From Rhodococcus sp. P-2 (GTDB lineage Bacteria > Actinomycetota > Actinomycetes > Mycobacteriales > Mycobacteriaceae), in the NCBI RefSeq assembly GCF_016598535.1, contig NZ_CP066779.1:5516053-5580052 (forward strand): 64,000 nucleotides of DNA, given 5' to 3'. How positions within the stretch are numbered: the stretch's first letter is position 1; the number at the start of each line of letters is the position of its first letter. The position numbers and the translations under genes are program-made. The notes beneath the pieces are model-generated. The model did no database searches. It saw nothing but the letters and a program-made list of their open reading frames with translations, and was not told the DNA's origin. Below, piece by piece: positions 1-8,520 of the stretch.

Positions 1-986
1 ACGGCGTTCCTACCGGCCAGTGTCGGTACACCGCCGAGATCCAAACAGACCACCGGCAGGCCCACGGCCGCTGCTTCGGCCGCCACCCAGCCGCCCGAAT
101 CGTGCATGCTCGGGAAGAGCAGAACGGAGGAGGCCCCCATCTCGCCCACCACTTCCGATCTGTCGCGCCACCCGCGAAGCGTGATCTGACCGCGGCGATA
201 CGGAAGCGACATCTCAATCCGCCCACGGGCGGGTCCCTCCCCGACAAAGGTCATGGACCACTCGGTGCCCAGCTGCTCGAGCGCATCCAGAATCAGATCG
301 ATTCCTTTGTACTGCAACAGTCTTCCTACGAACAAGAGTCTTCGTTTCGGCCTGGGTACCGTTTGCTTCTCGATTCCGTCGTAGTCCAGGACACAATTGG
401 GTTGGACGACGACGTTGCGTGCCCGCGGTGCGCCACGTCCGCTGTCGGAGTTCATCGCGATGAAAGTGTCGACTCGTCCTGACATGAAGATGTGTGTCAG
501 TGACCGAGCGGCTTTCGTCGAGCAGGTCCGAACTGCCGTGGTTGCCAGATACCGCAAACCGATGCGCTTGGCGAGTGGCATCGGCGGGTAGGTGTTGCCC
601 CCGGCAGGCCCCCATACGAGTCGTGCGCCGCCGGCTCCACCGAACAGCACCGGTGGGGGCAGCCAGTCGGACGCGAACGTTGCATGGTGCAGGACGTCGA
701 AGTGTGCCGCTTCACGACGAACGAACAGTGAAGTGTGCCAGAGCCATCGGAGATATCGACCGTACGATCCGGCTTCTTCCGCGGTCAAAGTCGCTATTCG
801 TACGACACGAACTTCGCAACCGAGCTGTTCACATTCTGATTCCAATGTGGGGGCCTCACCGGAGCGAGTCACCACCGTGATCGACTCACACAGTTCGGAA
901 GCCGCCGAGAGAAGCGCCCAACCCGCCCCGGATTCACTCCCCTGATTCGGATCGCAGGCGTATGCCGTCATCAACAACCGTGTCAT
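1..986 (-). CDS. Glycosyltransferase family 4, C-terminus cut off by window edge
   Basis: This frame opens at an ATG at 986 and stays open to the window edge (about 328 codons), so the gene is partial. The translation reads MTRLLMTAYACDPNQGSESG at the N-terminus, a GT-B start with a donor/acceptor Gly-rich loop. A second Rossmann half follows with LLFVGRLLQYKGIDL, FVGEGPARG and an SMHDSGGWVAAEAAAVGLPVV block, the E-x7-E region of GT4 enzymes. The ATG overlaps the TGA of the upstream GT2 gene by 4 nt (ATGA), so it is the last visible gene of EPS block A. It probably adds one sugar to the lipid-linked repeat unit at the cytoplasmic membrane face. Donor sugar unknown. Confidence 0.88.
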   Translation of the reverse strand, partial: MTRLLMTAYACDPNQGSESGAGWALLSAASELCESITVVTRSGEAPTLESECEQLGCEVRVVRIATLTAEEAGSYGRYLRWLWHTSLFVRREAAHFDVLHHATFASDWLPPPVLFGGAGGARLVWGPAGGNTYPPMPLAKRIGLRYLATTAVRTCSTKAARSLTHIFMSGRVDTFIAMNSDSGRGAPRARNVVVQPNCVLDYDGIEKQTVPRPKRRLLFVGRLLQYKGIDLILDALEQLGTEWSMTFVGEGPARGRIEMSLPYRRGQITLRGWRDRSEVVGEMGASSVLLFPSMHDSGGWVAAEAAAVGLPVVCLDLGGVPTLAGRNA

Positions 987-1879
987 CGCGCTACCTCGAG
1001 CCTCTGTGCGCGCGGCATCCGTGAACCGCGGTGGCCGAATTGCTCTGAGAACCAACCGATGTTTCGTGCACCGTTGTCGAGAACCACGCGTTTGATCCGT
1101 GGGCTGATCAGGGCAGCGGGGATCAAGGTCGCCGACGCGAGTACGAGCAAAGCGCGTTTGGCAATCTGAACCGTCAGCAGTGGCAGTCCGAGCTGTCCCT
1201 GACAGACCGCGAGGATTCGTCCGTTGTTGACGTACCGGGCGAAGAGCCAGGAGTTCCGACGCCGTTCCTCGTCGACGGGTTCGTACGCAAGCGCCTCGTC
1301 GCACCACAGCAGCCGGACACCGCCGGCACTCATCCGGAGCGTGAACTCGGTGTCCTCGCCGCCAGGTAGATCCCAGTCGTCACTGAAGTTCAAGCCGTTC
1401 AAAGCTTTCAGGTCCAACAACAGATTTCCAGCACCTGCCGACGCAACCGGCGTCCCGGTCGAATGTCGAACGCGAGTGTGCAATGGAAGTTCCGAGGCGG
1501 GCAGGCCCACCGGAATCACGGGACCGGCCACAGCACCTGCGTCGAAATCTGCGGCGCAGGTGAGGAGATTCGACAGCCAGTCGAAGTCGACGTACTCGTC
1601 GTCGTCGACGAAGATGATGTACCGACGATCTCGTGCACGGGCGAGATCGACCAGCGCACGTCGTGCCGGAGATACCCCGCCGAATCCGAGATGCAATCGT
1701 TCGATCCCGTCGGCGACACATATCGGCGTCGTGGATTCCGGATCGTTGTCGCCCACCACGATTTCGGCCTCGACGCCGGCGCCCTCGATCGACGCCTTGA
1801 CACTCTCGACGCACACAGCAAGTGAGGCTTCTCGACGGAACGTCAGAATCGCGACCATGACGCCGCTCAGGTTCTTCAT
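983..1879 (-). CDS. Glycosyltransferase family 2
   Basis: A 298-residue GT-A protein. The N-terminal VAILTFRREASLAVCVESV is the nucleotide-binding start of GT2, and FVDDDEYVDFDWL carries the DxD-type metal/donor site at about residues 90-100. GGEDTEFTLRMSAGG is the usual acceptor-side ED motif. A weakly hydrophobic C-terminal stretch (VQIAKRALLVLASATLIPAA) may attach it to the membrane. The ATG overlaps the TGA of the flippase gene by 4 nt, so it is translationally coupled within EPS block A. Family is clear; the linkage made is not predictable. Confidence 0.9.
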   Translation of the reverse strand: MKNLSGVMVAILTFRREASLAVCVESVKASIEGAGVEAEIVVGDNDPESTTPICVADGIERLHLGFGGVSPARRALVDLARARDRRYIIFVDDDEYVDFDWLSNLLTCAADFDAGAVAGPVIPVGLPASELPLHTRVRHSTGTPVASAGAGNLLLDLKALNGLNFSDDWDLPGGEDTEFTLRMSAGGVRLLWCDEALAYEPVDEERRRNSWLFARYVNNGRILAVCQGQLGLPLLTVQIAKRALLVLASATLIPAALISPRIKRVVLDNGARNIGWFSEQFGHRGSRMPRAQRLEVAR

Positions 1880-3087
1880 GAGAGATCAACTTTCGGTCGA
1901 GAGGCGTGATTCATCGAGACCAGGAGTGCGACGCTCGCGCTGACACACGCCGACAGCGCCAAGGCTCCAGCGACATAGACGGCATCGTCGGACAGTCCGG
2001 CCCCGAGAACGATCAGAAACTGCACCGGCAGCAGCACTGCGCGGAATGTGTTGAGGGTTCCGGTCTTGTCCAGGACGCGGATCGACGTGCCGACGCCCAG
2101 AAGAATCCCGTTGAACGCCACCGCCAGCCCGCACATCAGAATGACCGGTATCAAGTTCGGAAAGTGCGTCCCGACCAGATGATCCATCAATCGCACTCCC
2201 GAGAGTCGAATCTCGAGCGTGAGACAGATCAGCGAAACGCAGATGATCGAAACCCAGAAGACCTGCAAGCCCACTCGGCGACCGAGTGCCATGCACTCGG
2301 CCGGGCTCATCGCTTCGACACCACTGCCGAACTTGCGCATCAGAATTGGCGAGATGCCCGCGAACATCAAGGACAGTGGACCGAGCAGTGTCTGGGCAGT
2401 TCTGATCTCACCGATCATCGAGATCGACGCCACCACGGTCAGTATCAAGAACATCGCCTGCTGCGCAGCTGATCCCATCAATATCTCGATCGCAAACGGC
2501 ACGGATCTGTACCGGTGAGTGCGTGAGTACCTGATTGACGGCACCGGCGGTATCAGACGCATGGTTGCGTGACCGAGAACGAGCGCGACGAAGACACCGA
2601 CCGTATAGGTCACGAGTGCAAGTGTCAGATTCTCGACCAGGAAAGCTGCTATAAGGACGAACGATAGTGTCACGATCTGTATCGACGCAGAGATCCAACT
2701 CGCACCGTCGTGCATCAGCATCGTGCGTATCACGTCGAACACCACGAAACCAGCTGCAGCCAAGGCGTATACCGTGAGATTCATCGAGTCCGAGCCGGCA
2801 ATCAGGAACAGAGCCCACACCGATGTCACTGATACCGCCGCCAGCGCGATCGTGGGTGCCAACGCCGGTCCGAGCTCGTCGGTCCTCGCCCCTCGTGACA
2901 GCCAGACGTCGACGCCGATCGCTCGCCCCAGTGCCAGTGCCAACAGACCCGCCGATTGAATCACGGCAATCTGTCCGACTTCGATCGGACCGCCGAGTCG
3001 TGCCACCGAGGTGAGGACGACAAAAGTGAGGATGCTCGAAAGCGCCTGATCCGCCATGAATGTCACATGTCGAGTGCGATCGTTCAC
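1876..3087 (-). CDS. Wzx-like polysaccharide flippase / polytopic transporter
   Basis: A 403-residue, highly hydrophobic protein with about 12 predicted membrane segments, the size and layout of MATE/MOP-superfamily Wzx flippases. These move undecaprenyl-linked repeat units across the membrane. It starts at a GTG overlapping the stop of the preceding GT4 gene (GTGA). Neighbouring polymerase and glycosyltransferase genes support the assignment, since sequence conservation in this family is low. A second flippase lies at 15139-16350, so the locus probably exports two different glycans. Confidence 0.75.
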   Translation of the reverse strand: MNDRTRHVTFMADQALSSILTFVVLTSVARLGGPIEVGQIAVIQSAGLLALALGRAIGVDVWLSRGARTDELGPALAPTIALAAVSVTSVWALFLIAGSDSMNLTVYALAAAGFVVFDVIRTMLMHDGASWISASIQIVTLSFVLIAAFLVENLTLALVTYTVGVFVALVLGHATMRLIPPVPSIRYSRTHRYRSVPFAIEILMGSAAQQAMFLILTVVASISMIGEIRTAQTLLGPLSLMFAGISPILMRKFGSGVEAMSPAECMALGRRVGLQVFWVSIICVSLICLTLEIRLSGVRLMDHLVGTHFPNLIPVILMCGLAVAFNGILLGVGTSIRVLDKTGTLNTFRAVLLPVQFLIVLGAGLSDDAVYVAGALALSACVSASVALLVSMNHASRPKVDLS

Positions 3088-4295
3088 GATCTCACCTCGT
3101 TGATGAGCTCACGCATCGACGTCGCTGCCTTGCGGGATGTGAAGCGATTCGAGTAGTGGCGATATGCGGATTTACGTATCGCCGATCGGTCGTCCGCTCC
3201 GAAGATCCGGTCGAGGGCCTCGCGAATCGACGATTCATCCAAGGAATGGAGAGGCGTTCCGCCAGGTCCGACGATGTCCGCGAGAGCGCCGCTGGTTGCG
3301 TAGATGACCGGGGTGCCAACCGACATCGATTCGATCGCAACGCGTCCGAACGGCTCTGCCCATTGAGACGGCACCACGGACGCCGCACTGTCGCGGAGTA
3401 TCTCGATCACATCTTCGTGTGAAGTGAATCCGGCCAACGTGACGTTGTCGCGAGCTGCGCTGATGCTGGAGATCTCGGCGTACTGCGGTCCGTCACCGAG
3501 CACTGTGAGCGAGGGACTTCCCTCGTCCTGTGGCCAGTTGCGCACCAGGTCCAGGACACCCTTCTCCGGTGTCAGTCGGCTGACGCAGACAACCGAATCA
3601 GTGCTCCGAAACGCGGGTTTGTTTTCTTCGAATCCGAAGTTCGGACGAACCACGACGCGATCGGAATCGATCAGTGGTCCCTCGATCAGCCGCGCTGTCA
3701 TCGCGCTCGTTGCCACGAACCTGTGCTGCTTGCATCCCAAGACGCTCAGCTTGACTGCCGCAGCACTCAAGTAGCAGACAAGGCTCTGAAGTCGGCTGTT
3801 GCCGTAGCATCCGTTGCGGACACAGCTCGAGAAGTAGTTCGTGGAACCACATTCGGTGCACGTGCCATCCCCGCGCAACTTGGCTGACGGCGTGGCCAGG
3901 CGGTAGTTCCGAACCGCCTGCAGCGTAGGAATTCCGGCGGCTCGCGCAGCCACGAGCAACGAGGCCGAAAACGCAGGCCAGAGATTGTTGACGTAGACGA
4001 CGTCGGGCCGCTCCGAACGGATAATACGAAACGCGTCGACAAGTACCCGCGGGCTGAATACTGCTGTGACTGCCGCCCACGGTCCCCCGGAGATCTCGGA
4101 GTTGTCCGTGGTGCACCGAACCGTCTCGTATCCGATCGATTCGAGGAGCTTGGATTCGTTCGCAAAGCTCTGCTCCTCGCCACCCGGGTTCCGATAGATC
4201 GCATGGAACATCAAGGCTTTCGGCTGCGTGGATCCACCGGCGGGCGTTAGGGTCACATCAGGCTTCGAACGCGCTACATCGAACGTCTTGTACAT
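3084..4295 (-). CDS. Glycosyltransferase family 4 with four-cysteine insert
   Basis: 403 residues when started at 4295. This ATG follows a GAGGAGGT ribosome site and lies 1 nt after the stop of the polymerase gene; an upstream in-frame start at 4361 would overlap that gene and lacks such a site. The C-terminal half has VVCVSRLTPEKGVLDLV, TVLGDGP and a PSQWAEPFGRVAIESMSVG motif (E-x7-E), typical of GT4. Residues about 143-166 hold four Cys (C146, C149, C158, C163), a putative metal-binding insert known from some EPS-locus GT4 proteins. Cytoplasmic, adding a sugar to the block A repeat unit. Confidence 0.9.
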   Translation of the reverse strand: MYKTFDVARSKPDVTLTPAGGSTQPKALMFHAIYRNPGGEEQSFANESKLLESIGYETVRCTTDNSEISGGPWAAVTAVFSPRVLVDAFRIIRSERPDVVYVNNLWPAFSASLLVAARAAGIPTLQAVRNYRLATPSAKLRGDGTCTECGSTNYFSSCVRNGCYGNSRLQSLVCYLSAAAVKLSVLGCKQHRFVATSAMTARLIEGPLIDSDRVVVRPNFGFEENKPAFRSTDSVVCVSRLTPEKGVLDLVRNWPQDEGSPSLTVLGDGPQYAEISSISAARDNVTLAGFTSHEDVIEILRDSAASVVPSQWAEPFGRVAIESMSVGTPVIYATSGALADIVGPGGTPLHSLDESSIREALDRIFGADDRSAIRKSAYRHYSNRFTSRKAATSMRELINEVRS

Positions 4296-4296
4296 C

Positions 4297-5595
4297 TCAC
4301 CGACCTCCTCTTTGCTGCGTAGCGAGGCTGTACACATCGTTCGTGTCGGCACGCCGCGCACTGTGAGAGCGGTGCGTCGAGGGTCCGTACGGTGCCAGGA
4401 AGACCCATACGATCAACCACATGGCGCCGAAGAAGAGCGTCGATTCCGTCAAGTCCATCGAGAAGACGAGAACCATGATCGCGACGACGGCGATGTACTC
4501 CGTTCTGCTGCGAGCTCGCCCGAGCGCCGTGCTCAGAAGCAGGGAAAAGCCGGCCAACAGCAGCAGGAATCCGATCCAACCGATCTGCAGACGAATGTCG
4601 AGCATTCCGTTGTGCGCGCTGGTCGCCGGAAAGGACAGCTTGGACCGGATCATCTGTCCAACGGCGCTGTCAGGTGCCCAGACCGAGCCGAAGCCCCAGC
4701 CGAGCAGAGGCCGCTGTTCGGCGTAGTAGCCGGATACCGTCCAGAGATGTAGCCGGCCGGTCAACGTGACATCTCGCGAGAGTATCGCTGCGACATCGGG
4801 TCCGAGCACCTTCATCGCGCCGGACACCCCGATGTAGAGCCCGATGATCACCGTCGAGGCGAGGTGAGCGTTCGGAGTCCGTCGAAAACACTTCAGAGCA
4901 AGCACTGTCGCCAGTGCAATCCCAGCAGCGACGAGACTGGTCTGGCTCCGGGCTTCGAACAACACGATGCCCGCGACAGCAAGCGCCGCCACCCACGGTA
5001 TCCGCTTGACGTCGGGAAGCATGAGTATGACAGCAACGAGAACAACTTCGATCGCAGCCATTCGGCCCAAAGTGTTCTTGTGGGTGAAGATTCCGCGATA
5101 GGCAACGGCGCGGGTGTCCACGTCGATGCCAGTCGAAGGATCGAGAATCACTACGATCAGAGACAGGACGAGTAGTACCAGCAAGGTGATGGCCACAGTC
5201 CGCACTCGCACCGCGAAGGTCAACTCCCGGGCGACGATGATTCCCGTGATCGCCAGGCACACGATGACGATGCCGGCGACTGCGGAGTTCCGGGGTAGCG
5301 TCGACCAGTACCAGCTGGTCGCCGGAACGCAGGCCGCGATCAGAAGCGCGAAGACGGGCCAGGTCGCATTCCGTGAGTATCGCCGATCGAGGAAGTAGAC
5401 CAACGCCAGTGTCGCCGCGAGAACGGCCGAACCGTGTACGAGCAACGATCCGAGAGCTGTCTTCTGCGTGTACGCCTGAAAGGCTCCGCTCGCGCCGATG
5501 ACCGCGATCACCAATGCCGTTCGCAAGATCAGCGGATTGTTCGGTGCCTCATTTTCGCACGGCACCGGTGCCGCCTTCTGGTCAGTAGGCGCCAT
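4297..5595 (-). CDS. O-antigen ligase / Wzy-like polymerase
   Basis: About 432 residues with 10 or more membrane helices. The large extracytoplasmic loop carries GWGFGSVWAPDS and, further on, SAHNGMLDIRLQIGWIG, the H-N-x(n)-E/G signature of the O-antigen ligase (Wzy_C) family. It probably polymerises the flipped repeat unit outside the membrane. The ATG at 5595 is preferred over a GTG one codon earlier because of the better spacing from GGTGG. The first codons overlap the end of the initiating transferase gene by 14 nt, so it belongs to the block A operon. Confidence 0.83.
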   Translation of the reverse strand: MAPTDQKAAPVPCENEAPNNPLILRTALVIAVIGASGAFQAYTQKTALGSLLVHGSAVLAATLALVYFLDRRYSRNATWPVFALLIAACVPATSWYWSTLPRNSAVAGIVIVCLAITGIIVARELTFAVRVRTVAITLLVLLVLSLIVVILDPSTGIDVDTRAVAYRGIFTHKNTLGRMAAIEVVLVAVILMLPDVKRIPWVAALAVAGIVLFEARSQTSLVAAGIALATVLALKCFRRTPNAHLASTVIIGLYIGVSGAMKVLGPDVAAILSRDVTLTGRLHLWTVSGYYAEQRPLLGWGFGSVWAPDSAVGQMIRSKLSFPATSAHNGMLDIRLQIGWIGFLLLLAGFSLLLSTALGRARSRTEYIAVVAIMVLVFSMDLTESTLFFGAMWLIVWVFLAPYGPSTHRSHSARRADTNDVYSLATQQRGGR

Positions 5596-7105
5596 CACTT
5601 CCCACCACCGCCTTGAGCGTCTTCGCGACGATCATGACGTCGCCCATCATCGACCAGTTGTCGACGTAGGAAAGGTCAAGGCGGACAGTGTCTTCCCACG
5701 AAAGATCCGAACGTCCACTGACTTGCCACAGGCCGGTGACACCGGGCTTGACCAGCAGTCGGCGACTGACCGCACCGTCGTACATCTCGACCTCGCGCCG
5801 AAGCGGTGGCCGCGGTCCGACGACGCTCATCTCTCGCCGAAGGACGTTGACGAACTGGGGCAACTCGTCGATCGAGTACCGACGCATGAAACGACCGACA
5901 GTCGTCACCCGCGGATCGTCTCGCATCTTGAAAAGCACCCCGGCGCCTTCGTTCTCCTTCATCAGCGCCGTGACCTGAGAATCCGCATTCTGGACCATCG
6001 AGCGGAACTTGAGCATCGGGAACGGCTGCCCGTCCAACCCCATCCGCTCGGACTTGTAAAGAACCGGCCCCTTGCTCGTGAGCTTGACTGCGATCGCAGC
6101 CGCCAGAAGCACCGGACTGATCACGACGAGTACCACGGTTGCGAAGACGATGTCGAAGGTCGTCTTCGTGAACTTCTGTGCGCCGTGATAGCGCGGACGC
6201 TCGACATGGATCAGCGGAAATCCAGCGACCGGGCGCATCGACAGCCTCGGTCCGGACACGTCCAGAATCCCCGGTGCGACAACAAGGTCCACATGATCAC
6301 GCTCGAGTTCCCAGGCCAGTTTGCGCAGCCCTTCCGGTCCGAGTCGCTCCGACGCCGTCACCGCCACCGTGTCGGCCCCGACCTGTTCGAGTGCGTCGGC
6401 GACGCTGTGCTCGTCCCCGAGCACCGGAATGTCCCGGCCGTTCACTGTGACAACTTCGCCCACGTCTCCGCCGTAGCCAGGTACGCAGACGCCGACGACT
6501 CGGTATCCATGGGCATCGTCGCGCTCGAGGTTGCGTGCAAGATCGACAACCGCCCCTCGCACACCGACCACGAGAACTGCAGTTCGAAATTCACCTCGGG
6601 CCCGCTCACGAGCAATCACCCGTCGCCAGATCCAACGACTCGCGATCAAGGCGGTCAATCCCATCGGAAACGCAACTGCGAGGTACAGGCGCGCGATCTC
6701 CAGGTGAACGAGAAGGCTGGCGATCGCAATCAGTCCGAACAGGCGGAGCGTTCCGACAGCGATCAATCGGTACTCTTCAGGGCCGCTTCCGATCACCCGA
6801 GGAGATCTGGTGCGAAACACTCTCAGTACGGCGAACCAGCCGATGATCAGGGCGAAAGACAGTGCGGTGTAGCTCAAATGGCCGAACGCTTCACCGTCGA
6901 CGACATCCGCGTCGCTACCGAATCGCCACCATTGAGCCAGAAACACAACTGCCGCAACGATGATCGTGTCGGTGATCGCCAGGCGACGAAGATACGCAGA
7001 TTGCCATTTCCTGCGTGCGGACACTCCACCAGCCCGCTCCGGCGCTACTCGTCGGTGTTGTTGTGGCCGTTCGTTCGTAGGCGCGGCCATATCGAGAACC
7101 GTCAT
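5582..7105 (-). CDS. Polyprenyl-phosphate sugar-1-phosphate transferase (WcaJ/CpsE-like), copy 1
   Basis: 507 residues from the ATG at 7105. This start aligns with the N-terminus of the paralogue at 20093-21613; the longer frame to 7318 does not. The N-terminal third has about four to five membrane helices, the middle a CoA-binding-like nucleotide fold. The C-terminal 200 residues are the bacterial sugar transferase domain, with KFRSMVQNAD, FMRRYSIDELPQ, VGPRPPLRREV and GVTGLWQVSGR. The enzyme moves a hexose-1-phosphate from UDP- or GDP-sugar to undecaprenyl phosphate, the committed step of EPS repeat synthesis. First gene of block A; the intergenic stretch upstream should hold its promoter. 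Confidence 0.94.
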   Translation of the reverse strand: MTVLDMAAPTNERPQQHRRVAPERAGGVSARRKWQSAYLRRLAITDTIIVAAVVFLAQWWRFGSDADVVDGEAFGHLSYTALSFALIIGWFAVLRVFRTRSPRVIGSGPEEYRLIAVGTLRLFGLIAIASLLVHLEIARLYLAVAFPMGLTALIASRWIWRRVIARERARGEFRTAVLVVGVRGAVVDLARNLERDDAHGYRVVGVCVPGYGGDVGEVVTVNGRDIPVLGDEHSVADALEQVGADTVAVTASERLGPEGLRKLAWELERDHVDLVVAPGILDVSGPRLSMRPVAGFPLIHVERPRYHGAQKFTKTTFDIVFATVVLVVISPVLLAAAIAVKLTSKGPVLYKSERMGLDGQPFPMLKFRSMVQNADSQVTALMKENEGAGVLFKMRDDPRVTTVGRFMRRYSIDELPQFVNVLRREMSVVGPRPPLRREVEMYDGAVSRRLLVKPGVTGLWQVSGRSDLSWEDTVRLDLSYVDNWSMMGDVMIVAKTLKAVVGSDGAY

Positions 7106-7971
7106 GTGTTCAGATACCTTTCCCCATGCACAGAATTCGGCCTGAAGCTGTTCACCGGCCGAGGTCCATCGGACCGCCGTGCCGAATCCCGATACTTCGA
7201 CTGCGAAGCAACTGCTCCGCATCACTGCGTTCAGTGCGAATGGTCGCATTACGTGCGCCTTGTAGTTAGCCCGGCGACTATTGTCAGGCCTCGGCCCAAC
7301 GGTCGATTGATGCGGCATTGCCGCAGCTCACATCCCATGATTGAAGCAGAGTCCACTAACGACCCAAACACGGGACGATCGGCGATTTCTCCTCGCCCGC
7401 TGACGTCGCCAGCCTCGATATTGCCGGGACTCAGGACTTGGCAATTATTCGGCTAGCTGGTCAGTACCAGTGAGGAGTTTGCCACATTCCGGACAACGTG
7501 GCAATAGCGCTTTCCGAACTTCTTCCGGACTCCGGCATTGAACTCAGTTACTTACCCTCCAAGCAGGAAGGTGCGAACATTCCCCACTATTACCGTTGCG
7601 TACCTATAGTTTTCATTTCCGTGGTCAATTGGACTCCACGTTTGGACGGAAACAAGCACGCAGTTGGTAATCGCTCTGCAAACCATGCTTTGATGCGTTC
7701 AGCGTCGCCTCAACCCTGGACGATTGTCCGATACTTCGCCTATGGGTGTCTTACCTACGACGGGCCGACAATGCGCGAACCTGCGATCGGGTGACACCGA
7801 GAATTCGGACATGCGAAAGGAGGAGCCTGCTCCCTCAACGACAGTCTGCGAGGTCCTAAAATAGCTGCAGCACAGTTGAATTCGAGAGGTGCGAATTGTA
7901 TAGCCCCCCGGCTGCAAAGCGGGGACACCGCTACTGATGGCCATGGCCAGCGTGTGTGGCCACGTATAGGG
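7106..7971. other. Long non-coding stretch upstream of EPS block A
   Basis: About 870 nt with lower GC than its neighbours and no frame with convincing codon use or family similarity. It probably carries the promoter and a long leader for the minus-strand transferase gene at 5582-7105. I saw no clear riboswitch or strong terminator in it. Confidence 0.5.
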
Positions 7972-8340
7972 TCAACTGACGCTCGACACGCTGGTTGGCA
8001 CCCAGTAGCGGAGCGTGTCTCTCGAATAATCGACGTTGCGGGACAACTGATCAGCTGGGCGCAGGCTATCGAGAAAACCCCGCACGCTTCAATGGCCTTA
8101 CGCGAACCCGCGTTCGTTTCGTCGCAAGTCATCAAGACACGACCGAGGCCCACCGGTTGTGTGGCATACGTGAGCAACTCCCGCAGAGCAGTCGACGCTC
8201 TCCCTTTCCGGTGTTCCGACGGCCGGACCCCTTCTTACCGTCTCGAGCGATCCGCCAGTTGGTTGCCGGGACAATGTCGGGCCCGGCAACGCCGCCGGCT
8301 GCGCGAACAGCTCCTGCACCCTCTGTCCAAATCTATCGCG
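7972..8340 (-). pseudogene. Decayed GNAT N-acetyltransferase
   Basis: Reading the minus strand in changing frames recovers one GNAT-like protein. The pieces are RFGQRVQELFAQ (about 8338-8300), DIVPATNWRIARDGK (about 8290-8243), then VRPSEHRKGRASTALRELL and VLMTCDETNAGSRKAIEACG (about 8235-8085), and finally LSRNVDYSRDTLRYWVPTSV ending at a TGA at 7974-7972. R-x2-G-x-A (acetyl-CoA loop) and TCD-x2-N-x-GSRK-x-IEA are GNAT family motifs. At least two frameshifts, one in-frame stop and a missing N-terminal half make it non-functional. No intact copy is in the window. Confidence 0.72.
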
Positions 8341-8460
8341 GGATGCAACCAGATCGATCTACCCAACTACTGCGACGACCGATGAACCTGCATTCCGGCA
8401 ATGCGCGTCGCAGACTCAGAGGACCCGACTAGAGATTGCGTCCGATTCACCACATAGAGA

Positions 8461-8489
8461 AGGGCCCCCGAGCATTGCTCGGGGGCCCT
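8461..8489 (-). terminator. Hairpin terminator after the Wzc-like gene
   Basis: A perfect 14-bp palindromic stem (AGGGCCCCCGAGCA and its complement) with a minimal loop, about 30 nt past the stop of the kinase gene on the minus strand and followed there by TTCTCT. It separates block B transcription from the GNAT remnant and block A. Confidence 0.75.
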
Positions 8490-8520
8490 GTGAGGCGTCG
8501 GGTTTTAAAGTACGACCAAG

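Noticed and set aside
5498-7456. A 652-codon open frame on the plus strand opposite the initiating transferase
   Set aside because: It is antisense to a clear family gene, shows Arg/His-rich composition typical of a shadow frame, and has no domain.
7755-8177. An intact 140-residue protein on the minus strand
   Set aside because: Only its first part matches GNAT; the match continues in another frame after a frameshift, so it was called a pseudogene instead.
7106-8460. Riboswitch or CRISPR-like structure in the long EPS leader
   Set aside because: No conserved riboswitch core and no regularly spaced repeats could be seen.
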